Assembly (NCBI GenBank): GCA_922989275.2 | Contig: OV277864.1 | Location: 49,351,550 to 49,415,549, forward strand | Length of the DNA: 64,000 nucleotides | Source: Gari tellinella | Taxonomy: Eukaryota; Mollusca; Bivalvia; Cardiida; Psammobiidae | Direction of reading: 5' to 3' | Part shown: positions 1 through 12,161 of the stretch, piece by piece | Layout of the letters: each line of letters starts with the position of its first letter | How positions within the stretch are numbered: position 1 is the first letter of the stretch | Translations under genes and position numbers: made by a program | The notes under the pieces: model-generated | Database searches by the model: none | What the model was told of the DNA's origin: nothing | The model's input: only the letters and a program-made list of their open reading frames with translations

Positions 1-72
1 TTAAGCTGTCACCTGTCTTTTATACAATCAATTAACATTCATTTTAATGGTCGTAAGAGAGAGGTTTTGCTG
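1..72. repeat. F1 miniature inverted-repeat element, right half
   Basis: Right half of an F1 element cut by the window edge. It shows the core A remnant TTAAGCTGTCACCTGTC and ends in GAGAGAGGTTTTGCTG followed by TA, the usual F1 target dinucleotide. Confidence 0.8.
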
Positions 73-776
73 TATCTGAATTTGTTTTCTATGATAAATG
101 CGATATTTATTCAGCCGATGCGTTCCTGTGCCACCCCGTTTATTTTTGAGTTCCCACTGCTTGGATTAAAATTTGTAAGATGCAATAGAAGTAGTATGCA
201 TAAATCAATTCCATTTCGAAGAATATACATCAACGGCACATGTTTGATGTATGGTGGTCTACTTCTTTAACACAACATAGATCTGAGTGTCAAAAGATTT
301 GAATCCTGATCAGATACCGAACTACTTAACAAAACTGTTTGCAAATGAAGACCAAGTTGCTTTCAACCTATTTATGGCAAGTGGATTATTCCCTGCTACT
401 GTATTGGATTCGTTCATATTTCCTATAAAGGGATGCCTGATCTAATTTTTCATTCAGCCTGTATTGTTTTGGAACAGTGCCGACTCAGACCAGGTGCCGC
501 ATTATGCGGCGTCTGATCTGTGTCGGCAGTTTGCTTATGTCAAATTTATAGGACACTGGGCTATTGTGAAAAGGGTAAGTGGAAAATGAAAATATCCACT
601 TGAAAATTGGGGGGTAAATGTAAATGAGAGTTTAAAGTGAAATCTGTATTCTTATATTTACATTTATATATTAATAAACAATACATATAAATCTATCAAC
701 ACAACAGATGCCCACTAAATTATATCCGCACATAAACAATGCAGATGCAGATATCCTCATTCAAAATTGCAAGACT
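73..776. other. Intergenic, degenerate core B hairpins only
   Basis: No exon is recognisable. Two decayed core B hairpins are visible at about 290-348 and 473-540 (the second keeps GGTGCCGC/GCGGCGTC arms). Termini cannot be assigned to a family. Confidence 0.5.
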
Positions 777-780
777 TTAA

Positions 781-1024
781 CCCTTTACCTGATAGCCTAT
801 TTTTAGAATTGAATATATGTGACCACTTAAAGCAGGCTGAAAGTAAAGCAGAATGCGCCTTAAGGCGCATTCTGCTTAACTTTCAGCCTGCTTTAAGCTA
901 TCATGTGCTAGAATATAGAAAACATTCCCTATAATATATATTCATGACTGATTAAATTGGATCTATTTTCTTCAGCGGAGGAATAAATCATATTCGCTAA
1001 AAGGCGCTTCTATTGGGGAAAGGG
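781..1024. mobile_element. F2 element with TTAA target duplication
   Basis: Complete F2 copy flanked by TTAA at 777-780 and 1025-1028. It holds a near-perfect core A palindrome around the inner GCCTTAAGGCGC. No coding capacity. TTAA plus CCC/GGG ends fits a piggyBac-type non-autonomous element, but no transposase is present to prove the superfamily. Confidence 0.85.
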
Positions 1025-1085
1025 TTAATAGTGTACACTCCTAAACATGGATTCCCTTAATTAGCACTCATTTCAATTCTGTTAA

Positions 1086-1292
1086 CCCATTGCCCCATAC
1101 CCTGTTTCTAGTTTTGAAAAAAAGTGACCACATAAACGCATGTTGAAAGTAAATCAGCCTGCTTTAATCAACCACCTGCTAGGATATTGCAAATATTTCT
1201 TATGGTATATTCATGACTGTATAATGAGGAACTATTTTTTCAGTGGAAACATAAATTAAAGGCGTAAAAAGGCATGTGTATGGAGTAATGGG
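1086..1292. mobile_element. F2 element, core partly lost
   Basis: F2 copy between TTAA at 1082-1085 and 1293-1296. The inner palindrome is shortened: one arm of core A is mostly missing, while both ends (CCCATTGCCCCATA and GGAGTAATGGG) remain. Confidence 0.8.
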
Positions 1293-1731
1293 TTAAACGA
1301 GAAACAGGCAAGGACCCTGTCACATACACAACAGCTTAAAAACATAGTTTCCGCGAATCCTAAATACATGCAAACTCTGTACTAAATATTCCATCGAAAA
1401 GATTTGAACGCGAATTTTCTGTCATTTGCATTTGTTTTACATTTTAAAACACGTCTGTTATGAAATCAATTTACACATGGGAATATAATTATCCATTTTA
1501 TCTGATGAAATTGAATATTTAACCCGCGAATGCTTATCGTTCACTAAAGAATAGACTTAGGCAAGCCTAATAGAATTCCGAAATAAACGCCGTCTTAGCA
1601 GGGTATGTATGCACTGTTAATGATATATTGTACCGTATTAGGGACAAACAGTCCTCAGATGGCCCTTATTCATGTATGTCTTTAATGAAATCTGCCAGAA
1701 AGCACATATATAGAGAGAGTCCGTTGCAATG
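1293..1731. other. Non-coding, nothing recognised
   Basis: AT-rich sequence without exon-like coding, RNA gene or repeat that I can name. Confidence 0.4.
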
Positions 1732-2224
1732 GCCAGGCCCCGAAGGTTTTAAAACTTAAAACGGAATCTGTGCTAAAAACTCAGAATTTTGCTCAGCTCA
1801 TAATATATCAGAAAATATTTGATTTACAACTAGTTTTTCATACATAATTCTGCTGTACAGTTGCATCCAAATCAGGTCACTTAAATCAGTTAACGCGTGT
1901 TTTGTAAAAACTAGAACCTGTAATCAAAACTGAGTTTTGAGCACAGAGTTCATTTAAAGTTTTATAACCTCGGGGCCTGGCCCCGAGGTTATAAAACTTA
2001 AAACGAACTCTGTGCTCAAAACTCAGTTTTGATCTCATGCTCTAGTTTTTACATAACATGCATTAACTTATTTCTGTTTCCTCATTTGGATATATCTTTA
2101 CCGTAGAATATAAGTATGCAAATACTCGTTGTATATAAAATGTTCGCCGGAGAATTATTAGTTGAGAAAAATTATGAGTTTTGAGCACAGAGTTCGTTTT
2201 AAGTTTTATAACCTCGGGGCCAGG
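1732..2224. repeat. F7 inverted-repeat element, head-to-head dimer
   Basis: Two F7 units of about 245 bp lie back to back at 1732-1980 and 1977-2224, meeting at a GGGGCCTGGCCCC palindrome. Each unit has ends reading into AAAACTTAAAACG and a GTGCTCAAAACTCAG block, with inner sequence in opposite orientation. A third copy is at 53025-53477. Confidence 0.8.
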
Positions 2225-2339
2225 TGTATATGGATTAAACTCTTCACTGCCATGACGTCACCAATCATAAATCATTGCCGTCTACTTTTATTTCTCAAAT
2301 TAAAATTTTATGTAGATCTACTTTGACTTAAGAAATATT

Positions 2340-2412
2340 GAAAGGTGTGTCAAACAGTTTGGACCATGATCAGACGTCGCGAACCGCGGCGTCTGGACAA
2401 TATCTCAAAATG
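2340..2412. repeat. Core B hairpin remnant
   Basis: CAAACAGTTTGGACCATGAT followed by CAGACGTCGCGAACCGCGGCG, then a decayed right arm. The apparent ORF across it is only translated hairpin. 2413-2995 shows nothing further except a short GGGAAACTGTTTTAACTGTTTCCC-type palindrome near 2809. Confidence 0.6.
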
Positions 2413-2997
2413 TATGCAAATAACTATTGTACTCGGGGTAAGGCAGTGAATGGGTTAATTTGTCTGGGACATCGATACATTATTCGTTTGGCAATATGCA
2501 TTCAAGATGGATGTGTGGATGAGTTGGGTTTTACGGCACTGCGTCACAAAATGCCATATAGCGCAGATGAATGATGAGGGGTGGTGTGATGAAATGTTAA
2601 TGATTTCAGGAAGATGATAACGGTTAATCTCATTCGTTGCCAAGCAGCGTATTGGATCAAAACCACCGACCTGTCTTCCTTTCAGTTCTTGGCAGAGAGG
2701 ATATCCTCGGTCATATAAACAGAATTATTCTAATGCTCTCTATATAACCTGTAATTCGCTATTTTAAACTAGCTGTTTTATTGTGTTATACTGACATTTC
2801 CTAATCAAGGGAAACTGTTTTAACTGTTTCCCTCTATGGAGAACTGTTTCAAAAGTCTTCCATGATACCTCGGCCAAAAGTTTTGATTGTTTCCAAAATA
2901 CACATGAAATAACTGTATAATATTCCCAATGACAATATTAAAAAGTCCCAGAACCGCGGAAATGTAGGCCGGTCTTTTGGGTGTGCATTCAAGACTA

Positions 2998-3203
2998 CAG
3001 TAAAACCTCTCTATAACGGCCACTAAAACGAGGACTAATTGGTTATTTAAATGACAGGTGACAGCTTAAAGCAAGGTGACAGTAAAACAGAAAGCTCCTA
3101 CAGGAGCTTTCTGTTTTACTGTCACCATGCTTTAAGCAGTCACCTGTCAAAAACAACTAATAAATTAGCACACTTTAGTGGCTGTTATAGAGAGGTTTTA
3201 CTG
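2998..3203. mobile_element. F1 element, complete
   Basis: Intact F1 copy with TA at 2996-2997 and 3204-3205 and matching ends CAGTAAAACCTCTCTATAA. It encloses core A, whose two arms (AAGCAAGGTGACAGTAAAAC and its complement) are almost perfect. TA target duplication suits a Tc1/mariner-type non-autonomous element. Confidence 0.88.
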
Positions 3204-3461
3204 TAAGTCCTCATGATTTGTTTTCTAGAAATTAAAGTTGCATTGAAAATTAAAACAATGCATTACCGAAAATAGAATTCATTGATTTTTATCCTTTCTC
3301 CGCTATATAACCTTACAGATTCTACTCAAAAAGTAGCATCTGCATGTATTGGTTTTGTTAGTGTGTATTGTTGTTGTTGTTTTTTAAATTTCGAATTGTT
3401 GCATTTTGTCGAAAGAAATACTGATACTATTGTGAAACAGTCTGGATCCATGCAGCTTATA

Positions 3462-3707
3462 CAGTGGAGAATCTGTTATTCTTTCCCGTTTAAACGCAAA
3501 CGTACGCAAACGCAAAACACTAAAACGTAGAAAAGAACAACTTTTGGACAATTCTGATAATTCTTGTTTATCTTGGTGGCAAACAATTTGGAACCTGATC
3601 AGACGCCGGGTTACCCGGCGTCTGATCTGGCTCCAAACTGTTTGCACTGCAAATAATAGTTTTAGCGTAAACGCGTTTATTGGGAAAGAATAACACATTC
3701 TCCACTG
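3462..3707. mobile_element. F4 element, complete
   Basis: F4 copy with TA at 3460-3461 and 3708-3709. Ends read CAGTGGAGAATCTGTTATTC; the centre is core B with the GCCGGGTTACCCGGC loop. Long ORFs here on either strand are translations of the palindrome. Confidence 0.85.
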
Positions 3708-3943
3708 TACACTGTAATATTGCAATTGCAGTCGCATGTGAGGTGAACAATGTAATGAAAGTAGAGGTCATTTAGGTTCATGTGCGTTATACCATCGTGT
3801 CGGCAAAGAATTGCTCTTTAAAATGATATATCACAAATGCATTTTGCACTTATTACAATGAAGTTATTGATTAATTGCCACTACTTAAAAATGCCCCTCG
3901 TATTTCTAAAGAAAATCCAAATAAATGTGAGGTTAAAGACTAT

Positions 3944-4905
3944 CGCGGCACTTTCTTCGAGTTTTCAAACATTCTGATTTTTTTTAAAGTTTGCATGCTG
4001 CTAGTATATACCCTGTTATGCAGAAATATGAAATAAAAATAGGGGGTTCCCGAACTGGATCTTTTCTCAATAGCTTTTTTGGGGTATAGCCCTTATTATC
4101 CGGAGACATGTGCTTTTGATCATAAAATCTCAGAGTACCTTATTCAGCATTGTAATTTACCTAATGTGTTTGGTTATACATAATATTTAAGGATAAATCA
4201 GTTTCAAATACACATGTAAACGAAAACACCCTTTTTTAAAAAGAAAAAAAGCTTGTTAACAAAGTTTAATTCAGCAAATTAAGGGTTTAGTGTATTGCGA
4301 AAGATCGTCATTATCAGATTATTATGTCATCAAATTCGCGACGTCATTTTGACGTCACAAACTTGTTTTTTTTATTGCTATACCTGTTTGACTTTACTTT
4401 TCTGCATAAAAGACAAATTCAAAAATGTTGTCATTTAGCCCGGTTTTCCAAGAGCGGGACTCGTTTATTTTCATAAAATAGAAAAAGATAGGAGCAAGTA
4501 GCACCAAATTCATGAAAACAACACATTATCCGTCAATAAAGGGAACACATCAAATAGTTATTTTTCAAAGTTTTTTCTCCTACAGTGAAAACATTCAGAT
4601 TTTGACAAGATTTTTCACAAATATTGATGAAGCATTAATTTTCTAAAATCACACATAAAACTTATAGGTACCCGGATCGGTTTTTCTGAAAAGTATTAAT
4701 GCCTGCATCACTATTCAAGCACTATTAGTATATATCACTAATCGTGGTCGCCAAATGCAGTTATGACCGTATCTTTTAGCTTATTGAGATAGAAAAAATA
4801 TAGATTTTCAAATATAAACTTTATCATACAGTAATGGTCTAAGGGAACCAATACAAGCAAACTGTTTGCATGAGTGGCATCAATTAAAGTGCCGCGATCG
4901 TCCAT
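3944..4905. mobile_element. Insertion with GAC(T/G)ATCGCGGCACTTT inverted ends
   Basis: Inverted ends GACTATCGCGGCACTTT (left) and AAAGTGCCGCGATCGTC (right) enclose about 960 bp without a coding frame. The related duplicated segment near 11195-11210 runs GGATTAAAG straight into AACC, so this element is an insertion absent from the other copy. I could not define a target duplication. Confidence 0.6.
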
Positions 4906-5578
4906 AAATAACCTTTTTGACTACGTGCGAGTAATAGTAGTTCTTTACTGTAAAAGGGTCATCTATCACCTCACATTTTGTCTATACGAAAATCTAGACT
5001 AGTCCTACTACTATGTAGGTACTTCAGCAAGGAAATAACCCAATCAAATGTACCGTGGAAAGATGTTATTCTTCTCCGTTTAAACGCAAACAAAACGCGT
5101 TTCAATTAAACATAGAAAATGTAACTTTTTGAAGTTTCTATTAATTTATTTTATTCTGGTTTCAAACTGTTTGCAATGTACATCACAGTTTTAACACAAA
5201 CGCGTTTATCGGGAAGTAATAACGTCTTATCCACTGTACATGTCTTTCCGCATCCTTGCAGCCATGTTTTATGTCAATTCATTTATCATGCTGTCAAAAG
5301 AAAATGTTGCAATCCATGATTAGGGCTTGTGATAAATGGTAAATCATTGCAAGGCGTCCAAAGTTTGTGTTTCGATATGTTTAACTAAACTGTTACGTAC
5401 AAATTTTCCGCAGATGATTCGGGAGAAAACTGGAACAGTGTTCTGTGACGTTTTTTCTTTGCAAAAAAGTGAGTTTGTGATAAAACATTAATTTCCGTTG
5501 TAAACGGTTTGGAGCCTGATCAGACGCCAGGTAACCCGGCGTCTGGTCAGGCTTTAAACAATATGCAACTCAGATACC
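4906..5578. repeat. Diverged duplicated segment, copy 1
   Basis: Matches about 11204-11925 block by block: TTTTTGACTA, 'ctagtcctac', an F4 element, 'catgtctttccgcatccttg', 'gcaatccatgattagggctt', 'gggagaaaactggaacagt' and a core B hairpin at about 5500-5570. The order is the same in both. Differences are scattered substitutions and small indels, so it is old. Confidence 0.75.
5053..5236. mobile_element. F4 element inside duplicated segment
   Basis: F4 copy with TA at 5051-5052 and 5237-5238. Its core B hairpin is reduced to the right arm (TTTCAAACTGTTTGCAATG). The partner copy at 11336-11584 keeps the complete hairpin. Confidence 0.7.
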
Positions 5579-5927
5579 GGCGGTAGTGGCCCAATGGTTA
5601 ACACCTTGGACTACGGTACCAGGGGTCGTGAGTTCGATCCCCCGCCGGACCAGCGGTCTGACTAGGGGATTTTTCTGAATCCCCGATGATGTACAGGAAT
5701 GTTCTTGAGCAAGATATGTACCGCGAATTGCTCCTCTCCACCCAGGGGTTAAAATGGGTACCTGTGAAGGGTCTGAGTCGGTACTGCGGCTGCATTTGAC
5801 TGCGCCATATGTTAGCAGTGCTCATAGGCAAGATGGCTCGATGATCAGGGGAGTATATGTACAGTCGGCTGAGCGGTCATTCGGACTGAAAGTAGACTTT
5901 AACTTGGTATATTATTACTTTTTTTAT
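5579..5927 (+). mobile_element. tRNA-derived SINE
   Basis: The tRNA-like head has a Pol III box A (TGGCCCAATGG, about 5587-5597) and box B (GTGAGTTCGATCC, ending 5640). The body contains CCACCCAGGGGTTAAAATGG, close to a block seen in several metazoan SINEs. A T-rich tail follows. The element interrupts duplicated sequence that is continuous at about 11925-11945, so it is a real insertion. Confidence 0.75.
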
Positions 5928-5940
5928 AATACATCGTCAG

Positions 5941-6030
5941 ACTTGTTTTTTTTAAACAAGAGGGCTGTAGCGGTCCTAAATCGCTCACCTTGAAATCACC
6001 CTCGACGGGGTCATATATATATTCATATTG
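5941..6030. repeat. ACAAGAGG...CTCACCT repeat start
   Basis: The palindromic TTGTTTTTTTTAAACAAGAGG followed by CCTAAATCGCTCACCTTG is the usual start of a bivalve interspersed repeat class. Related starts are at about 10611-10670 and 11938-12010. The unit is truncated here; 6030-6620 holds nothing I recognise. Confidence 0.55.
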
Positions 6031-6619
6031 ATAAAGGACATCTAAAAGTCACAGTATGTAAACTCCGGTGTATCCCTTCCGGAAACTGTGATCAGAGAAT
6101 CGACAAAATGTCACGAAATAAGTCACAATCCAGCGAAACCAGTAAGATTTAGCTTTATTTTACAGCCCTATGTTTACAAACAATTGTAAGATATGGTCCA
6201 GTAAACTTGCAAGATAAATTCCTTTCAATTCACCATCTATCTTCCGAATCTGAAGCCAGATCTCTCTGAAATAAGCTTCTGATCACTGCCATCGCCTACT
6301 GACTCGCCGTGGAAGCGTGATTTAAAACTGTTCCAGCGACACCTGTGCGACACATTACTAATTTATCACTCGCAGCTAGAATATATTAATGTATCCGAAG
6401 TGTCTGTTAATGAAAACTAAACAGAAAAACACAACAAAATGCGATTTCTACAAACTGGAATGATGTATGACTAGCTGCTTTTTTATAAAATATCACTGTA
6501 TGACCAGTTGCGATTTTACTGTATCTTAGCTGTGATTAATATGTTATTTACCCTATATATGTATATTACCTTAAACGTCTTTTTGTAGAAGGTTGACGTA
6601 GATATTTCAATCTCATATT

Positions 6620-7530
6620 GTATGGTCACTATGGTGTGGCCCCAGTGGACTTTGCTCATTCTTAAGCCTATATAAAGACTATTTGAATATCAGTCCTGTC
6701 CACTCTTCGATGTTATCAATTAATTTCCTTTTCTGTCTTCTTCGTCTCATCTTTCCTTCTACTGTTCCTTGTAAACGTGTCTTTGAAAGGCCGCTGGACC
6801 AAGAGACATGGTCATACCATTTTCATCTTCCTCCGTTTGACTATATATAAAACATGCATATTGTTAACCTATATGGTTAACTACTAATTGTCTGACTTGT
6901 TCATTGGAAACGTGCTCCATATACGAGATGCCAAAGATGGTCCTACAGCATCTCATCGGCCTGTATTTTTCTTCTTAAATTCAGTTGTCAGTGTCCAGGT
7001 CTCAAACGCATAAAGAAATATTAACAGAACTAATACACGCATAAGTCTGATTTTGTGTTTTGTTGTGATCCTGGTGTCTGTCAAAATATGCTTTAGTCTT
7101 GTGAGTGCTGCTGCTTTCTGTTCCGACCTTGTTAGAATTTCTGGCTTGGAGCCCTCGTCACTGATACTTTAGCACCTAGGTATTTAAATTGTTATACTGT
7201 TTTAGTGTCTGGTCATGAACTTTAATGTATGTAGTTATGGTGTTATTATTGTTTGTCATTTCTTTGTTTTCTCTCAAATTTCGTTGCGGCGCCATCAAGC
7301 TTTTCAACAAAGGAAGCAAGTTCTTCCTCACCACCCGCCAATCCATCGATATAATCAGCGGATCTTAGATTTTTGTGATGTTACGTCCTCCGATACTTAT
7401 TGTTCAAGCATATTCTTCAAGGGCTTCATTCAAATGTTTTTCCAGGAAAATGTTCAATGAAGTAAGGGAAAGTAGGCATCCCTATCGAACTCCATCTGAT
7501 GTATGGAACAAGTTCCATAGTGTACCTTAG
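6620..7530 (-). pseudogene. Decayed non-LTR retrotransposon reverse transcriptase
   Basis: On the minus strand, with many frameshifts and stops, the 3' half of a LINE ORF2 can be followed. Near 7460-7530 there is a remnant of the segment before the catalytic box. Around 7300-7350 reads SADYIDGLAGGEEELAS, matching the common FADDIDGLAGGEEEL block with the FADD catalytic box damaged. Then come an 'ETWTLT' remnant (about 6990-7010), 'FGISYMEHVSNEQVR' (about 6895-6945) and 'KRRKMKWYDHVS..SGLSKTRLQGTV' (about 6765-6840) near the C-terminus. No intact frame survives. I do not assign the LINE clade. Confidence 0.8.
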
Positions 7531-9473
7531 AGAAAAACTTTAGGGTTTTTTAATGGAGTGGATCAGTACAAGCATTGCATTAGACGTTCTGCTATCTATT
7601 AAGGTAGTTTTCATTAAAAAGACACTATGATGATTGTTGAACATATTAGACGCATATCTAAGTGACTTATAGGAATTTAAACAGGGACAGGGGTGAAAGC
7701 AATAAACATGGCTAAAATTCCATACTTTGCCGCACACCAGTCTGCTTAAAACTTGCTGTAATTTACTTATTACTTGCTTGACTTTGATCAAATAAAAAGT
7801 AATGGATGTGTCTGGGGCCGCTCCTTACAAAACTGGCAACGTTATTCACTTGTAGCCAATCTATGTATTTTAATTATAAATTTTTCTTTGAAAATGGGGC
7901 AAATTTTACGAGAAATCAACGTTTCGAGGAATCAAAATCTACATTGAAGCATTTGCTGCGAATTGGTCTTATTTTTACATTAGATTCAGATTTTGATATT
8001 ATAAACATACTAAGACAACTCCCAACCCACCCCACCCCACTTCGTAAAACGAACGCAGAGTTTTTATTTAAACATACCATAATTGCTCGGTACGTCTAAA
8101 TATAGAGTCAGGTAGAGTGAGGAATAGTCAGTTAGAGTTAAATTCAAGCATGCTGGTGCTTATTTTGTGTTAAAATGCATATTTAAAAAGTAAAATTCCA
8201 CATTATAATCTCAAATACATGTATCGTGTTTTGGTCCGTTTTAAGTAATATTCCCATGCTGGCGATCCCCAGTTTGGTCGACGTAGAGTCAGTTAGAGAC
8301 AGGTGGTGTAGTAAGGAGCTATATCTCTTCAATGGGCTACATATAATGTGTGTGTGTTTCCATTAATTCAACACCTACAGTGAAGACACTTGAAGACAAA
8401 GAATGAATTGAAGCAACATACAAATTCAAAACACAAACTTACTCGCTCTATAATTATAAAGGACACTTTTGCACCCAACGACATACCGGTAGTATCTGAG
8501 GAGAGGTGTAGTAAATGTCCTGCTATATTCCAATACAAGAGCTGTCTGCAGGATGGCACATGTGGGTTTGTTCCATAGACATGTTATCATTGTAAATAGA
8601 AAATGGGACCTCAGGCTATACAAAAAGTGCTATTCAAACCAATATACCGTGTCTGACCACTGTCCAAAAAGTTTGACACTCGTCAGAACAATCTGTTATG
8701 TAATATATAACGAGTAAATTGCATGGGTGTTCGTTGCCTTCATTTTATAGATTCACTACTAGTCTAGTATAAATATTTAACAACCGTAACGAAGACAGAT
8801 ATCTCAGCTAGTCATACAGTTAATTCACGATAAATCTCAGCTAGTTATACAGTCATATTGCAGCTAGTTATACAGGCAGTGAAATTAGGTCAGATTTATT
8901 AATGACAGGTCAGTTTTATTAATGACGAAGTTTTCGTGTAAAATTAATATTTTCATGGTACATTATACATTTTCAGGTAGATATTTCATTCATTTTGCCA
9001 TTTCCATCAAGCGTAGTGCGGAAATACTTCAATGGACGGAATTCACGATACTTGTTTGAAGCACCTGTTGTTTTCACTTGGTACGCAGCGATGATCATGT
9101 CAAATATTTGATGTTTATTTATCACAATATTGTAGGAAGAGGTGTGTTGAATGTTTTAAACTGTATCACAATCGTATATTGTGTATTTCATATACGCTAG
9201 CGTGTTAAATTATTGCAAACTTACTAGTCAAAGTGGTCTGCATCCATCCGTCAGAGAAAATATCGGTAAACATCTCGCTTCACTGATCGCAGCTTCCGGT
9301 AGGGATACACCGGAGTTTACATACTGTGAAAGTGTCACCATAACAAATTTCAAAGCTCTGGTCATATTAGATTCAGTGAAGAAGATGTTTGAAGGATTCC
9401 CATATGAGAATGCTATTGGAAGAGTAAGACTTTTTATTTATTGCAGACATTAGAGATAAAGATTAGGCACACA
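7531..9473. other. Non-coding, minor repeats
   Basis: No convincing exon. About 8800-8880 carries three copies of a 'ctcagctagt(t/c)atacag'-like direct repeat. About 9330-9400 is a fragment of the same repeat ('gtgtcaccat...caaagctctggtcatatt') that forms tandem units at 62200-63000. Confidence 0.5.
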
Positions 9474-9474
9474 T

Positions 9475-9670
9475 GCAGTGGAGAAGACGTAATCAAAACG
9501 CGTTTACGTTAAAGCTGTTTATTGTCATGACACCAGTTTGGAGCCTGATCCGACGCCGGGTAACACGGCGTCTTATCAGGCTTCAAACTGCTTCCCATTC
9601 AGATTAACATGAATAGTCATAATAGTTTTGTATACAAATGCGTTTATTGGGAGAGAATAAAATATCAGTA
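9475..9670. repeat. F4 element, degenerate
   Basis: Left end GCAGTGGAGAAGACG and core B hairpin (GACGCCGGGTAACACGGCGTC) are clear. The right end keeps TGCGTTTATTGGGAGAGAAT but the terminal CACTG is lost. Confidence 0.6.
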
Positions 9671-9760
9671 AAGTTAGCGCAGCGGTCTCGTGCTGCACGG
9701 GAACCATACTTATCTCAAGTAGGAAAGTGTACAATGATGTAGTCGATGTTACCTTGCTTA

Positions 9761-10006
9761 CAGTGGAGAAAATGTTATTCTTTCCCAATAAACGCGTTAA
9801 CGCTAAAACCATGATTTCAATTGCAAACAGTTTGGAGCAGATCAGACGCTGGGTAACCCGGCGTCTGATCACGCACCAAACTGTTTGCCGCTCAGACTAA
9901 CATGAATGGTCAGAATTGTCTAAAGGTTGTCCATTTATGCGTATTATTGCGATGCGTTTGCGTTTCGATTGCGTTTAAACGGGAAAGAATAACGTTTTCT
10001 CCACCG
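9761..10006. mobile_element. F4 element
   Basis: F4 copy starting at CAGTGGAGAAAATG after TA (9759-9760). The central core B palindrome has GCTGGGTAACCCGGC. The right end TTTTCTCCACCG is slightly decayed. Confidence 0.8.
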
Positions 10007-11159
10007 TTACCTTAATGGTTATGAACTATTCTGTTCTAAAAATAACCCAGACAAGTCAGGAAAATCGGATCGATCTCGTGACTCTTATTCGACCTTGCGG
10101 AAACTCTCGGAAGCCGACACGAAGATTTGTTATGTAAACAAAAAGCTTATTTTTCCAATCATCTCTATAAGAAATCGGCACATTTATGTATGGTTCTTAA
10201 AGAAAGGGGGGGGGGCATGTTTCAGGCACCTGACAACAGATTTCGCTTAGTTTTAATACATAGAAATGTTCTTATATAAGAAATTGCTCGATTTAAACAT
10301 AAAATTGGGCGACATTCTGGCTTTAAGCATCCATTATTTCTTGATAAAGAAAAAGACGCCAGTTCTGGTGTATTTTTCTCTCAAAATATTGTAGAAGCGT
10401 GGGTACACTTGTTATCACAGTAAGTATTACAAAGAAATATACAAGTTCATATTATGTAAGATAATTGGGCATTAACTACATACACTACACCCCATACATG
10501 CATATACACAATACAAATTACGATGTGATTTTCAAATCATTCTACAATCCTTTCTTTTGCTATTTTGCTATTGCTTATATAATGCCATTCCGAAAAGAAA
10601 CAAAAGACAGAGAGCAAACAAGAGGCAACGAGGACCTAAATCGCTCACCTGAAAGTCACATGTTCCCTGGAGAATAATTTCAACAAGCATGCTAGAGAAC
10701 CTGTAGATGATGTTTAATGACGAGTATATTCGTCGCTAGGGTTGAATGTATTCGATGACTTCCGGGGTCAAGGTGTTCATCTTCAGAGACCATTTTTTTG
10801 CCTCGCTTTTAACCTCTTCACTGCTGTAGTTTTGCAAGGCACTGCAAAATGTATTGCAAACTGGCCAACAGAGCAGATCCAGATCAGATTACTTCTTTAG
10901 AAGCCCTCTGATATGAGTCTACACTGTTTATATACGACATGTAAACATTTCATAGGTTCACTGTTTGCAAAGGACCCTGGTACATGTGAGCATGCGTTAC
11001 TGGAGCTCAAAGGATTAAATAAAGGTGCTTGTATTTTATTTCTCAAAGACAAACAAAATATATTTGGTATGTCTTCTCTGTATCTAATATGTATACATAT
11101 ACAGAAGTGACAATACATTTTTATTATATAGATCTAATTATTATTGTGTTTTTTTGTTG
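10007..11159. other. Non-coding with repeat fragments
   Basis: A G9 run lies near 10207. The AGAGG..CCTAAATCGCTCACCTG repeat start is at about 10611-10660. A decayed F5-type hairpin (CAGATCCAGATCAGATTAC ... GAGTCTACACTGTTT) occupies about 10850-10930. No exon seen. Confidence 0.5.
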
Positions 11160-12020
11160 TTTTGGGTGTGTTTTTTAATGCAATACAAGCACCTGTGGGA
11201 TTAAAGAACCATTTTGACTAAAGGATATTACTGTAAATGGATCATCCAACACCCCCGTTCTGTCCAAGCAAGAATCAAGTCTAGTCCTACATCTATTTCA
11301 GGCACTTCAGCAAGAAACAACCCTATTCCGAATGTTCAGTGAAGAAGACGTTATTTTCCCCCGTTTAAACATAAACAAAACGCAAACGCGCTGCAATAAA
11401 ACATAGAAAATGTCATTCTTTGAAACTTAATATATTTTTTTTTTTACTATGAGTGGCAAACAGTTTGAAGCCAGATCAGACGCCGGGTAACCCGGCGTCT
11501 GATCTGGCTTCAAAAAGTTTGCAATGTACACCACAGTTTTAGCATAAACGCGTTTATCGGGAAGTATTATCATCTTCCCCGCTGTACATGTCTTTCCGCA
11601 TCCTTGCAGTCATGTTTTATATCCATTCATTTATCATTCTGTCAAAAGAAAATGTTGCAATCCATGATTAGGGCTTGTGATAAATGGTAAATCATTGCAA
11701 GGAGCCAAATTTTGTGTTTTCGTTATGTTTAACAAAACTGTTACGTACACATTTCCCGAAGACGATTCGGGAGAAAACTGGAACAGTTCGGGACGTTTTT
11801 TCTTTGCAATAAAGTTCGCGTTTGTGCTAAAATAGTAATTTCTACTGGAAACGGTTTGGAGCCAGATCAGACGCCGGGTAACATGGCATCTGATCAGGCT
11901 TCAAGAAGGTTGCCACTCAGGTAAGAATACATAGTTAGACTTGTTTTTTTTTAAACAAGAGGACTAAGCGGCCCTAAATCGATCACCTGAAAAAATCCCA
12001 TGTCGGGATCATTTTTAGAC
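11160..12020. repeat. Diverged duplicated segment, copy 2
   Basis: Partner of about 3900-6000. It has the F4 element with a full hairpin at 11336-11584, a core B hairpin at about 11846-11910, then TTGTTTTTTTTTAAACAAGAGG and a CACCTG start. It lacks both the 960-bp TIR insertion and the SINE found in copy 1, giving a pre-insertion reference for each. Confidence 0.75.
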
Positions 12021-12161
12021 AAGGGAATTAATTTGTTCAAAGTTTATAGGGGAGCTGTGGGTTATGCTTTGTGAATTTAGACATTAGTTTTCGAAAAAGT
12101 GTGTCTATGCAAAACTGTGACCACGGGGTCCTGGAAAGAAAACAAAGTCTTGTACCTTGTA

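Noticed and set aside
3384..3737. 117-codon minus-strand frame, with a similar frame at 12099-12452
   Set aside because: Both are translations of F4 hairpin elements; the same peptide pieces recur wherever F4 occurs.
8390..8578. C2H2 zinc-finger-like peptide (ELKQHTNSKH and CSKCPAIF)
   Set aside because: Only half fingers, a stop just upstream, no flanking fingers or splice sites, and part of the second piece overlaps an 'acaagagctgtctgc' repeat. Probably chance or a very old fossil.
9181..9453. 90-codon plus-strand frame
   Set aside because: Its second half is a fragment of the bivalve repeat unit seen at 62200-63000; no conserved motif.
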